A stretch of DNA of 19,062 nucleotides, from positions 1 through 19,062 of the forward strand of contig CAZXVW010000067.1 in NCBI GenBank assembly GCA_964644025.1, read 5' to 3'. This document shows, one piece after another, positions 8,901-17,000 of this stretch. Made by a program: the position numbers and the translations under genes. The notes below the pieces were generated by a model. That model was not told where the DNA came from and ran no database searches. It saw only the letters and a list, made by a program, of their open reading frames with translations. Every line of letters begins with the position of its first letter. Within the stretch, counting starts at the first letter, position 1. The stretch comes from CAZXVW01 sp964644025. Lineage in GTDB: Bacteria > Acidobacteriota > Terriglobia > Bryobacterales > Bryobacteraceae.

Positions 8901-9367
8901 GCGTGGCGGATTACATTGTCGGCGGCTGGCAAGTGAATGGGATCGTCTCCCTACACTCCGGACGAGTGTTCACGGTGAACATCAATGGGGACATCGCGAA
9001 CACCGGGAGCCGGAATGGCTACATGAGGCCGAATCTTGTCGGCGATCCTCACCTTTCCAACCCGACCCTGAGCCGGTGGTTTAATACTGACGCCTTTGCC
9101 GCCCCGCCACCTTACACATTCGGCAACGCCGGGCGGAATATCCTGGCCGCCGACGGGCGGACAAATCTCGACCTGTCGCTGTTCAAGAGCTTTCCGCTCC
9201 CCTGGCGGGAAGGCTTGAAGCTGCAGTTCCGGGCCGAAGCCTTCAACGCCTTTAATCACCCTGACTTCGGCACCCCGGCGGCCAACATGAGCTCCTCGCG
9301 GTTTGGACAGGTCACCAGCGCCGCTCAGGAACGGCAGGTTCAGTTGGGTCTCAAGCTGATTTTCTGA
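5933..9367 (+). CDS. TonB-dependent receptor, Oar-like, with carboxypeptidase-regulatory domain
   Basis: This 1144-residue outer-membrane receptor imports a bulky substrate using TonB energy. ATG 5933 is fixed by AAGGAG 7 nt upstream. The signal sequence is unusual: about 33 mostly polar residues precede the hydrophobic core PALALAMILLLSGG (35-48). A carboxypeptidase-regulatory-like beta-sandwich follows (about 57-140, INGTVTDATGAAVPGATL). The plug carries LDLPLNGRNFTQLTLLTPG (174-192), a hallmark of acidobacterial receptors. The rest is the beta-barrel, ending in LKLIF with a terminal Phe. There is no SusD-like partner nearby. The context (LacI regulator, operator, sulfatase) suggests a glycan or glycan fragment as ligand, but the sequence does not show which. 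Transcription likely stops at the hairpin starting 2 nt after the stop codon. Confidence 0.95.
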   Translation: MLTTIRICRLGRQTTQCRRGESGNLLFGGRSICWPALALAMILLLSGGVALYGQLSTAAINGTVTDATGAAVPGATLTLANVETGVERQTETNEVGFYVFSNVAPGNYTLMASKEGFRKATVEPFTLEVNQTATFDVRLQVGSVTESVTVEATGVEIQASTAEVGSVINERQVLDLPLNGRNFTQLTLLTPGASPINTTQNSSGAGTSQVGQVSVPTMNGQTGRSNLYLADGALNLSAQHSTPAVAPIVDAIQEFKVQSHNDLAEFGQANGGIVNVVTKSGTNEFHGSAWEFLRNDNLDARNFFRKDVTPLAQNQFGATGGGPIIHNKTFFFGAYQGFRRRTPANRLYRVPTQANLQGDMSDWSKQIFNPFSGRVDPSDPNKVVRDPFPNNQIPGSLLDEGFLEYAQLTLPDPIPVGVGDFNQLDTTPTALNQNEYMVRIDHQQSPKDMFWGRWSMQKMKRTGSGGRQSLASNLEFTGYIIGGSWVHTFGPSSVMQVQYNFSLPRRSWGNEFRTLPEGFPGQIGYSDNYYKFRSGKALMPNVIVADYFSGGETFNRFTYGKTHAFKANYSKIIGRHNIKFGGEYNHVFYDRYTNDHNARFVSTDTADPQHAGTTGSPLASWLLNVPNRAGRRDFFKRLFGMAVFGFYAQDSWKPTPKLTLNFGLRYDYTKLPTIGTKEDRVIYTGTYDFKQSYGGLYVLQDIPGSCAELGDAPCIPTADGRPPEGVIKSPTGKLIENWSDNWQPRFGFAYRLTNKTAFRGSFGMFFDSWAGILQGTQALGHTWPDVGQRQSGNLNTPTPSSPLPKISAKNPFTTGAIPEPTPYNTVAWFVDPHLKDSYSMQWNFGIQQEFPANTLVTVNYVGSGNRRTSTGSFYNTAMVPGPGDPKYRRPFPNVKPTFWEQSFGTASYNALQLQIKSRTRDLMYMVNYTWSKTINSGCDGFYGTEGCQIQDPYHYDTNRSVAGTHLPHIFTAAFVYDLPFGAGKMSTGNSVADYIVGGWQVNGIVSLHSGRVFTVNINGDIANTGSRNGYMRPNLVGDPHLSNPTLSRWFNTDAFAAPPPYTFGNAGRNILAADGRTNLDLSLFKSFPLPWREGLKLQFRAEAFNAFNHPDFGTPAANMSSSRFGQVTSAAQERQVQLGLKLIF

Positions 9368-9368
9368 G

Positions 9369-9400
9369 GGAGGAGGGGTCACCGCCCCTCCTCCTTGTTT
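9369..9400 (+). terminator. Intrinsic terminator of the TonB receptor gene
   Basis: GGAGGAGGGG (9369-9378) and CCCCTCCTCC (9385-9394) form a perfect 10-bp stem with a 6-nt loop, followed by TTGTTT. It begins one base after the receptor stop codon. Confidence 0.9.
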
Positions 9401-9509
9401 CGCCGAGTCAGAGAAAGCGGGACCAGACCGCAACAGCGGAACCCAGCCGGGAGCACCCGAGGCGAGCACGCACTTGCGGTCCCATCCCGCCAGCGGTTCG
9501 GGCTCATGG

Positions 9510-9538
9510 TTGCCCTGGAGCCGGAAAACGCCTATCCT
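9510..9538 (+). promoter_or_regulatory. Possible promoter of the TPR gene
   Basis: TTGCCC (9510-9515) and TATCCT (9533-9538) match four of six bases each and are separated by 17 nt. They lie after the receptor terminator and about 57 nt before the TPR start, which fits independent transcription. The rest of 9401-9594 shows no gene or other signal. Confidence 0.35.
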
Positions 9539-9594
9539 GAGCTTGTTGGGGGCCGCTGCCCTGGGGATGCAGCAGCCCGCCACGACGACGTCTG

Positions 9595-10788
9595 ATGCCT
9601 GGCTTCCACCGGCCAACCGTGAAAAATGCAACAGCGTGCGTTGCGGGCTTCGTGTGCCTCTTGCTGGGCATGTCCTTCTCGGCCGCGACCCCGCTTCCGC
9701 AACAGGACGCCCGCCGTGAGCCGAAAACCGAGGACCTCCTCGCCAACCTCCGCCGGGCCGTTCAGCAGAAACCAGCCGATGCCCAAGCCCATCTAAGCCT
9801 CGGCCTGGCGCTGGCCGGGCAGGGAAGCATGCTGGAGGCCGAACGGGAAGTGCGGGAGGCGCTCCGGCTTTCGCCGGATCACCCCGGGGCCCTGGCTGCT
9901 CTGGGCAAGGTTCTGGCGCGCACCGGGCGTGTCTCTGAGGCCTTAAAGTGCTTCCGGCGCGTGGTTGAACTGCAACCGGCCTCGGCCGAAGCTCACCTCA
10001 ACCTGGGCATTGCGCTGGCTGACGGCGGTGACGTGGCCGGCGCGCTGGCGGAATTCCGGGAGGCGGTCAAACTGGCGCCGCGATCCGCCGCGGCTCACTA
10101 CAACATGGGGCGGGCGCTGCATGACCTCGGGCAGGTGGAAGCGGCCCGGCAGGAACTGGAGGAGGCCATCGCGCTGGATGCGCATTTTGCTCCGGCACTC
10201 CAGATGCTCGCCCAAATTGAGCGGGATCGAAAAAACCTGGAAAGATCCGGCGAGCTACTCCGGCGTGCCGTGCGCCTGGATCCTGGCGACGCAAAAGCGC
10301 ATTTCATGCTGGGAGAAAACCTGGCGGATCTTTCCCGGGTCGAGGAGGCTGTCCGGGAGTGGGAGAAAGCCGTCGAAATCGACCCGACCTACCGGCGGGC
10401 GCTTTACCGGCTGTCGCAGGCGCTGCGCGCGACCAACCCGGAAAAGGCGCGGCAATACAGCCAGCGGTTTCTCAAGCTGCGGCGCCAGCAGCAGATCTCG
10501 GACCGCGCCGGAACCCTCGGCGACGGAGCGCTGGTGCTGGCCCAGGCGGGGAAGTTCCCGGAGGCGATCGCCCAGCTCAAGGAGGCGATCAAAATCTGCG
10601 GCGATTGCGCGGCCCAGGGCCTGCTCCGGAAGAACCTGGGACTGATCTACGGCAAGTCCGGCGACTACGGCAACGCGGAGAAAGAACTGCGCGCGGCCGA
10701 AAAGCTTCTTCCCAACGACCGCGACATCCGCACGGCGCTTGATTTTCTGGCAAAAACCGGCGCCGCTCCGGCTGCCGGCGAGCCGTAA
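9595..10788 (+). CDS. Exported tetratricopeptide-repeat (TPR) protein
   Basis: The 397-residue protein has a hydrophobic export segment (about 13-28, ACVAGFVCLLLGMSFS). About eight TPR units of 34 residues follow: near 63-96, 97-130, 131-164, 165-198, 199-232, 233-266, 308-336 and 343-376. Consensus examples are AHLNLGIALADGGDVAGAL (133-151) and AHYNMGRALHDLGQVEAA (167-184). TPR solenoids bind other proteins, so the likely role is a periplasmic scaffold; its partner is unknown. ATG 9595 has no clear ribosome binding site. GTG 9619 (codon 9) would give a more typical short signal peptide (KNATACVAGF) and is a real alternative. TPR proteins often accompany Oar-like receptors in Acidobacteriota, but the terminator and a separate promoter suggest its own transcript. 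Confidence 0.88.
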   Translation: MPGFHRPTVKNATACVAGFVCLLLGMSFSAATPLPQQDARREPKTEDLLANLRRAVQQKPADAQAHLSLGLALAGQGSMLEAEREVREALRLSPDHPGALAALGKVLARTGRVSEALKCFRRVVELQPASAEAHLNLGIALADGGDVAGALAEFREAVKLAPRSAAAHYNMGRALHDLGQVEAARQELEEAIALDAHFAPALQMLAQIERDRKNLERSGELLRRAVRLDPGDAKAHFMLGENLADLSRVEEAVREWEKAVEIDPTYRRALYRLSQALRATNPEKARQYSQRFLKLRRQQQISDRAGTLGDGALVLAQAGKFPEAIAQLKEAIKICGDCAAQGLLRKNLGLIYGKSGDYGNAEKELRAAEKLLPNDRDIRTALDFLAKTGAAPAAGEP

Positions 10789-10819
10789 ACGAATCCGGCC
10801 CGCGGCCGCGCCGGCAGCC
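10770..10819 (+). terminator. Long inverted repeat across the TPR stop codon
   Basis: GGCTGCCGGCG (10770-10780) and CGCCGGCAGCC (10809-10819) are perfect 11-bp complements enclosing the last codons and stop of the TPR gene. No T-run follows, so it may be a terminator of a weaker kind, an RNA-stabilising hairpin or a chance GC-rich pairing. Confidence 0.35.
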
Positions 10820-10846
10820 TAACCCGAAGTTCCCGGCCGGGTTCAT

Positions 10847-11014
10847 GTGGCCACCACAACACGCAAATACAAAGGTATGGTGTACCGCACCCACCTGCTG
10901 CGGCGCACCGATCGCGCCGGAAAACAGGTCAAGGGCGAACCCCCCGGCAACATCTCCCATCTGCCCGACTCTGTCATCGACCTCATCCGCCGGTCGCTGG
11001 CCGGCTGGCGCTAA
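10847..11014 (+). pseudogene. IS1634-type transposase remnant (N-terminus only)
   Basis: A 55-codon frame begins at GTG 10847 and ends at TAA 11012-11014. Its translation has YRTHLLRR, KQVKGEPPGNISHLPD and VIDLIRRSLAG. This matches, as I remember the family, the conserved N-terminal region of IS1634/IS4-type transposases (ESYREGGKVK, NLSHLP, IxLIRRSL). Complete transposases of this kind are several hundred residues long, so only the start survives and the catalytic part is gone. No terminal inverted repeats or target duplications were seen. It lies between the convergent TPR gene and the ABC operon. Confidence 0.62.
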
Positions 11015-11024
11015 GGGCACCGAA

Positions 11025-11046
11025 CGCCTCGCGACAGCGAGCGGCG
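11025..11046 (-). terminator. Hairpin right after the ABC operon
   Basis: On the minus strand, a CTCGC/GCGAG stem with a 4-nt loop, extended by CGC/GCG beyond a bulge, begins immediately after the ATPase stop codon. There is no T-run, so terminator function is uncertain. Confidence 0.3.
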
Positions 11047-11706
11047 TCATTCTTGAACGATCTTGCCCTCCGCCAGCGACACCACCCTGTCGGCCAGCGG
11101 TTCGGTTTCCGGCTGGTGGGAAGCCAGGATCACCGTGCCGCCGGCGCGGTGGAACCCGGCCAGGTGGCCGAGCACCGCGGCGGCGCTTTCCCGGTCCAGG
11201 TTGCCCGTGGGTTCGTCGGCCAGAAGGAGCCGGGGATGGTTCAGCAGGGCCCGGGCGATGGCGACGCGCTGTTGTTCGCCGGCGCTCAATTCGAAGGGAC
11301 GGTGGCCGACCCGGTGTTCCATCCCCAGTTGCTCGAGCAACGCCGCCGCCCGGGCACTGGCGTCGGGCACCGCGGCCGCACCCGCCGCGAATATCACGTT
11401 CTCGATCACGTTCAAATACGGCACCAGGTGAAACATCTGGAAGATGAAGCCGATGTGCCGCGCCCGGAAACGCTGCTTCTCGGTGGGGCTTAACTGGCGC
11501 AGATCGTGCCCGTCGACGACGACGCGCCCGCTGGTAGGGTCTAGCATGGAGCTGGCAATCATCAGCAGCGTGGTCTTGCCGCTTCCGCTAGGGCCGCGGA
11601 TGACCACAAACTCGCCGGTCTCGACCCGAAGGGTGACGCCATCGAGCGCCGTGACTTCACGCCGGCCGGTGCGGTAGATCTTGGTGACATCCTGGAGTGC
11701 AACCAC
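11047..11706 (-). CDS. ABC transporter ATPase of the LolD/MacB/FtsE class
   Basis: The 219-residue nucleotide-binding subunit is complete. It has Walker A GPSGSGKT (38-45), Q-loop Gln90 (GFIFQMF), signature LSAGEQQRVAIARAL (140-154), Walker B LLLADEPTGNLD (160-171) and switch His197 (ILASHQ). The signature has SAGEQQ in place of the common SGGQQQ. GTG 11706 is the start: it lies 2 nt after the permease stop, has AGGAG 9 nt upstream inside the permease end, and the conserved VALQDVTKIY follows. The open frame reaching 12246 is only an upstream extension inside the permease gene. It is the last gene of a four-gene operon and should power the FtsX-type permease before it. The short, soluble form fits mechanotransmission-type ABC systems rather than classical importers. 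Confidence 0.94.
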   Translation of the reverse strand: MVALQDVTKIYRTGRREVTALDGVTLRVETGEFVVIRGPSGSGKTTLLMIASSMLDPTSGRVVVDGHDLRQLSPTEKQRFRARHIGFIFQMFHLVPYLNVIENVIFAAGAAAVPDASARAAALLEQLGMEHRVGHRPFELSAGEQQRVAIARALLNHPRLLLADEPTGNLDRESAAAVLGHLAGFHRAGGTVILASHQPETEPLADRVVSLAEGKIVQE

Positions 11707-11708
11707 CG

Positions 11709-12866
11709 TTATTCGCTCCTTAGGGCCGCGGCCGGGTCGGAAGTGACCGCGGCCACCGCGGGAATCAGGCTCGCCACGGCGGCGAAGGCGGGCGCCAGCA
11801 CCATGAGCCAGGCGCCCCATGCATATTCCGGTCTCATCGATCGAGCGGTGACCTTGAAGATTTCGGGGCCGAAGTGCAGCGCCAGCACGGTGCCGGCGGC
11901 GAAGCCGGCCAGCGCGCCCGCCGCGCCGATCAGCACGGCCCGGCCCAGGAACAGCAGGCTGATCTTTCCGGACCCGTAGCCGAGCGCTCTCATGATGCCG
12001 ATCTCGGCGCGCCGTTGCCGCACATTCAGCATGGCCAGCACACCGATCCAGACGCCGCACGCGGCCAGCACCAGGGGCAACAGCAGTGCCAGGTATCCTT
12101 CCATAGCCGCTCTTTGCCGCTGGCGCACCCGGGCGATTCCCTCGAGCAGCAGGACCTTGGCCTCGGGCAGGATTTCCGCCAGTTGTTGCTTGGCCAGGGT
12201 GAAGGGGTCGAGGTCTGTCTTTCCCGCCTCGATCAGGCAGAGGCACTCGAGGGCGCGGATCTCGTTGATCCGGCCCTGGAGGCCGAGGGCCGCCTGCACG
12301 TCATGCAGATGGCCGTAGATGCGGATGTCGTCGCTGCTGCCAGTCTGTGACAGGGATTTTGCCACGTGAAAGGATTGGCCGAGGATTTCGATGTCGTCGC
12401 CGGGGTCAATCTTGAACATCCGGGCCACTTCGAAGCCGACGTAGGCCTCGCCGGGCTTTACCGAGAAAGTCATCGGTGGCTGATTCCGCCCCGGCGGCAT
12501 CACCTCGGGCAAAATGCCCGTCAAAATGACGTCGCGGCCGCGCCAGTGTACCAGTTTCTGCAGCGTCCCTGTCAGGTGGGTGTACTCGTAGCCCGGCAGG
12601 GCGGCGAAACGGTAAAGATATTTCTCCGGCATGGTGTAGTCGGAGTAGCCCACCGACCAGAACTTGTCCATCGCCGTTTCCTTCGGGATGATCCGCAGGT
12701 TCTGGCCCATGCCCAACTGCACCCGCCGGGTTTCCTTCCGGTAGGCTTCGCCGGCGGTGATAAAGGTGACGAACAAGGCGACAGCGATGAAAACCGCGAG
12801 CAAGCTGAAAGCGAAGTTCGCCTTGCGATAGCCGATTTCCCTGATGATGAGGCGGTGCAGTCTCAT
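11709..12866 (-). CDS. FtsX/MacB-type ABC permease
   Basis: The 385-residue permease has the four-helix plan of this class: TM1 (18-38), a large periplasmic domain (about 40-255), then TM2 (257-279), TM3 (304-330) and TM4 (350-374). The cytoplasmic coupling stretch RQRRAEIGIMRALGYGSGKI (283-302) and the C-terminal DPAAALR are typical. Members act as dimers with a LolD-like ATPase to extrude substrates from the periplasm, release lipoproteins or control cell-wall enzymes; which applies here is unknown. The start at 12866 overlaps the stop of the preceding gene by 4 nt (ATGA), with GGAGGA 4 nt upstream, so the two are probably translationally coupled. Confidence 0.93.
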   Translation of the reverse strand: MRLHRLIIREIGYRKANFAFSLLAVFIAVALFVTFITAGEAYRKETRRVQLGMGQNLRIIPKETAMDKFWSVGYSDYTMPEKYLYRFAALPGYEYTHLTGTLQKLVHWRGRDVILTGILPEVMPPGRNQPPMTFSVKPGEAYVGFEVARMFKIDPGDDIEILGQSFHVAKSLSQTGSSDDIRIYGHLHDVQAALGLQGRINEIRALECLCLIEAGKTDLDPFTLAKQQLAEILPEAKVLLLEGIARVRQRQRAAMEGYLALLLPLVLAACGVWIGVLAMLNVRQRRAEIGIMRALGYGSGKISLLFLGRAVLIGAAGALAGFAAGTVLALHFGPEIFKVTARSMRPEYAWGAWLMVLAPAFAAVASLIPAVAAVTSDPAAALRSE

Positions 12867-14020
12867 GATTTCCTCCGGGCGGCTCTGACCATCAGGAACA
12901 CCGCGGCGACGATGGCCAGGGCGGCCATGCCGGCCAGGGTGTAAAGGAGCATCGACAGGACAGGGCCGCCGGCCGGGCGGCGGGAACCGGCAGGCTGCGT
13001 ATCCTCGACAAAGGGTACCGGCAGCTCATCCACCGGCGGATCGGCGGGGCGCCGTGAGGAAAAAGCCCAGGGGTAAAAGGAAGTCCTCATTCTCATAATC
13101 TGGATGACTTCGGTGATCACCATTGGGTTCTCCGGGTCGAAGCCCAGGCCGGCGGCTACGGCGGCCTGCGTCCGGCGGTCCCATCGGACCGGGATGCCGG
13201 TGCCGCGGATCCACCGGGGGTCAATGCCGCACTCGCAGTCGGCCCCAACTACCGAGAGGATATTGTAAAGCGATTTCTTGGTGATCTGCTCGCCGCGCAG
13301 CACGGGACCGATCCGGCGGGCGCGCCCGTAGAGAACGGCGGCGCCGGTCTCCTGCAGTTGTTCTCCGTCCAGCCCCAGGCTCCAGAGCAGGATTTTCTCC
13401 CTGGGGAAAGCTTCCCGTTCCAGGGTCAGGATCACGGGCCCCCGCTCAATAGGTTTCGGCATGAACTGCATTTCCTGGTTGATGGCTTCGATCGCCGCCT
13501 CGGCGGCTTTGCGCGCCTGGCGGTTCGCCCCGGCCGCGGCGCCTTCAATCAGCAGCACCACCCCGTAGTTTCGGGCAAGGTCACGAATCAGGCTCTGGCG
13601 GAAGGGTGAGGTGGCGACGCGCCGAAAGGCCGCATCGAATGCCTCGGCGCTGAGCGGAGCGGGTCCGGCGAGAGGGATCGCCATCGTAGATTCGGCGGGA
13701 GAGACGAGCACCAGGGCCGGCAACGGTGTTGTTTCCGGCTGTTCCAGGTACTGGAGCGCCGGGTTGTTATCCTGCACGTCCACCCGCACGGTCTCAAACA
13801 CCACGCGGCTGTCCCGCAGGGTTTCCCCGGCTTTCTTCTTCACCGTGGCCAGCAGGCCGGGCGGCGTGTGCGCGTCGGTGTAGCAGAACAGGAAGTAGCG
13901 TTCCAGGCCGAGATCAACGAAGCCGGATTCGCGGACGTTGTACGGGCAGGCGAGACAGGCGGCCGCCGCCAGCCCGCCCAGGGCCGCCGCCACGAGGGTC
14001 TTCCTAATCGCTCCTGGCAT
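12863..14020 (-). CDS. Exported membrane-anchored protein of unknown function in the ABC operon
   Basis: I do not recognise a named family. The 385-residue protein has a signal sequence (1 to about 24, LVAAALGGLAAAACLA), a large extracytoplasmic part, a Pro-rich stretch (325-352) and one C-terminal membrane segment (356-378) with a basic tail. After CPYNVRESGFVDLG (25-38) comes YFLFCYTD (42-49), a helix, then FETVRVDV (75-82) and TPLPALVLVSP (98-108). That order of strands, helix and a candidate cis-proline resembles a thioredoxin-like fold without a CxxC pair. A second similar alpha/beta half may begin at YGVVLLIEGAA (152-162). DCECG (261-265) holds two Cys. ATG 14020 overlaps the propeller gene by 17 nt. 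Position between propeller and permease suggests a partner of the ABC machine, perhaps as an adaptor. That is inference. Confidence 0.82.
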   Translation of the reverse strand: MPGAIRKTLVAAALGGLAAAACLACPYNVRESGFVDLGLERYFLFCYTDAHTPPGLLATVKKKAGETLRDSRVVFETVRVDVQDNNPALQYLEQPETTPLPALVLVSPAESTMAIPLAGPAPLSAEAFDAAFRRVATSPFRQSLIRDLARNYGVVLLIEGAAAGANRQARKAAEAAIEAINQEMQFMPKPIERGPVILTLEREAFPREKILLWSLGLDGEQLQETGAAVLYGRARRIGPVLRGEQITKKSLYNILSVVGADCECGIDPRWIRGTGIPVRWDRRTQAAVAAGLGFDPENPMVITEVIQIMRMRTSFYPWAFSSRRPADPPVDELPVPFVEDTQPAGSRRPAGGPVLSMLLYTLAGMAALAIVAAVFLMVRAARRKS

Positions 14021-17000
14021 GCGCGGCGACCTGTTTTGCCGGCCCGTAGCAGACGACCTGTCCGCCGTCCAGAGTGAGAACGACGCGGCCGTCGCGATCC
14101 ACGGCCATGCCCCAGGGTACCGGCTCCCCCGGCAGGTTCTGCGGCCTGCTCCAGAGGGGCTTGCCGTTATTGATATTCACCGCCACCAACTGCGGCGCCG
14201 CCTGCGGCCGGGTGCCCGCGAACACCACCGCATTCACGGCCCGGGCAAAAGCCACGCTGCCATCGCAGGAGAATTCCCACTGCGGTTGATACGGCACCGA
14301 GAACCTGCCCGAGTTGATGATATGAACCGGCGCCGGGGGCGGCTTGGCCACGCAGCGGTCCAGTATCCCGGCGGGGATTTTTCCGAAACAGAGGATCTTC
14401 CGGCTGTTGAGCCAGACGATGTCGCGGCCGTGGGCGGAGGTGTGCAGGATCTTGTTCATGACGGTGGGATCGTAGACGGGGTAATTCGGGTCGCCGTAGA
14501 AGGGCTGGCCGCTGACCATGACCTTGTTGCCGACCTTGTAAAGCTCGTCACCGCGGACAGCGGTGGAGCCGCAAAGCCTCAGCGGGGCCGGGTCGTTCAG
14601 GCACCGCCCGTCGGCGAGATCATAGACGGCGGGGGAGATGGAGGTTCCGCCGGCCAGGTAGAGCTTGCCGTTGCTGATGAGCATGTGGCCCTGGACGCTG
14701 ACGCCGGTTCGCGCGTCCGGTTCGAGGTGGCCCGAGGTGTTGTTCTGCCAGACGATGCGGCCGGTCTTGGCGTCCAGCGCGTAGACGTGGGTTCCGTCAT
14801 AGTTCACGATGCCGGCGGCGAAGTAAGCGACACCGTCCTGGACGAGCACTCCGCTGGCCACCGGCCAGGTGGACATCAGGGAGTCATAGACCGGGATCTT
14901 CCTCTCCGCGGGCGCGGCCCGGAAGCGCCAGAGAAGGCGTCCGGTGGCGGCCTCGAAGGCGTAAACCCAGCCGTCGCCCGAGCCTACGAACAGGCGGCCC
15001 TGCCAGACGGCCGGGGGATAGCGAACCGCCCCGCCGGTATAGGCCTTCCACTTCATCGCTCCGGTTTCGGCGTCCAGGGCACGGACGATTCCGTCCGAGC
15101 CGCTCAGAAAGATCAAGCCGCCGGCGGCCACCGGCGCGGTGGGGGTGAACTCAGCGCCGGGAGCGATCCACCAAAGCCGTCTCGCGTTGACGGGAATCAC
15201 AGCGTTCGTGGTAGCCGTGCCGGCGTTGTTGGCGCGGAAGGTGGGCCAGTCGTTGGGTGAGGCCGGCAAGGCGGCCACCTGCGTCAGGTGGCCGGAGCCG
15301 GGCTCGAGGCGTTCGGATTCGGTTGCCTGGCGGCTGAAATCGAAATCCGGTCCCGCCGGCCCCAGGCAGGTGATGCCGTAGAGCGTATTCTGGCAATCGC
15401 ACACCGAGGGCCACCAGTAGAGCAAGCCGTTGGCGATGGTCACTCCGTCCTGGCATTGGGCGCGCATGGGAGAAACCCACTGCGGCGTCTTACTGGCCAC
15501 GTCCAGGCGGACCGAGCCGCCCTGGGCGCGGTAGAAGATGGCGTCCGCCGATCCAGTGGGCCGGGTGCAAGCCCGGCGCCGGGTGCTCAGCGTGGCGAGC
15601 ACTTTCCCGGTGAGCGGGTCGAATTTCATGCTGGGATGCTGGTCGATCTGGCCGCTGATGGCGTAAAGTCCGTCGTCGCGCAACACAAGCTGGAAGTTGT
15701 CGTAAGGGTTCTCCCAGAGCACGCGGCCGTCTTCGGCGGAGACGGCGAGCAGCTTGCCGATGGTTGGGCCGGCGAAGTAAAGCGCCTTGTCGCTGCATTT
15801 CAGGTAAGCGGTGGTACGCCAGTTCGTGCGCCAGTCCTGGCGGTTCAGTTCCGGTCCCAGCGCCTGGAACAGTTCCGGCGCGTTTTGCGGCGTCTTGCGC
15901 CACCGCGGCTTTCCGGTGCGAGCGTCCACGCAGACCAGGTAGGCGCCGTGGCGGTAGAGGTAGATCCGGCCGGCCTTCATACACAGCGCGCGGCTGTCGG
16001 CCTTTTCTTTCTCGTGGTAGTGCCAGAGGACCTTCTTGCTCTCCGGGTCGATCGCTAGCAAGTTGCGGCCGTAGCCCCAGGGGTTATTGGGTTTGTTGAA
16101 GCCCAACGACAGCGGGTCCCACGGCCAGCCATGGAGCTGGCGGCGCTCCCGCGTGACGGGGTTCTTCTCTTCCTGCTCGCCGACCAAGGCGTACAGGATG
16201 CCGTGCTCGAGCGCCATCCACTTCCAGAAGGTGCCGCCGGCCACCTCCACGGGAGGGATGATTTCGTCCACGAGCCGGCCCGTCGCGGTATCGATGCGCT
16301 TGCAGGATTTGTCGTCGCCGACGTAGAGGAGGTCCGGCGTGGCGATCATCGTGTTGCGGTGGATCATGACGCCGGGCGTCAGCCGCCGCCGCCACAGCAT
16401 GGTGCCGTTGTAGCCGTTGAAAGCCACCAGCGAGTTCAGCAGGGCCTCCTCACGAACATGGAAGGCGAGGTTGCCGAAGGCCTTGAAGATACGGCCCGCC
16501 GAGGCCACGGCCACCTGGGTCAGCGGCGCGTAATAGGGTTTGGCCAGGAACTGGGTCAGGTAAGGCGCCCGGGCTACCTTGTCGTTGGACTGTGGGTTGT
16601 TATCGGGACCGTGGTACGGGTGGGTCCAGTCGTCAACGCCGTCGGGAACGGGCTTCACCAGGCTGCGGCTCCCGATGATGGCCCGGCCGCGCGGGCGGAC
16701 GACCCGCAGCGCCTCGGCGCGCGGGACCGTGTCGGCCGCCTCGCCGAGCGCGACCAGCACGTCAGCCAGGTTGTCGCCGAGGTGAATTCGGGTGAAGGCG
16801 CCTTCTTCCACCCAGATCCGGTTGCCGTAAAATCCTTCGGCGTCGGCGGCGCGCTGTACCGCTTCCACTTCGCCGGCGCTGGCCAGTTGCACGTAGATGA
16901 GCAGGTCGGTCTGCCGGGCCAAGTCCAGGGCGGCTTCCCCGTTCCGGTCGCCCAGCAGGACGCACAAGCCCCGCTGCAATTGGACCTGTTCGACAATCGA

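Noticed and set aside
6632..8932. A 766-codon open frame on the minus strand inside the TonB receptor gene
   Set aside because: It is the antisense shadow of a clear receptor gene in high-GC DNA; the translation has no recognisable domain.
9401..9594. A small gene between the receptor terminator and the TPR gene
   Set aside because: The short frames have no ribosome binding site and no recognisable protein; one run of hydrophobic residues in a second frame looks accidental.
11707..12246. Upstream extension of the ATPase frame
   Set aside because: It lies entirely within the permease gene in another frame; the GTG at 11706 has a ribosome binding site and the conserved N-terminus.
13938..15260. 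A 440-codon open frame on the plus strand within the propeller gene
   Set aside because: It is the antisense shadow of the propeller gene; low-complexity Gly/Ala/Val/Asp-rich translation without motifs.
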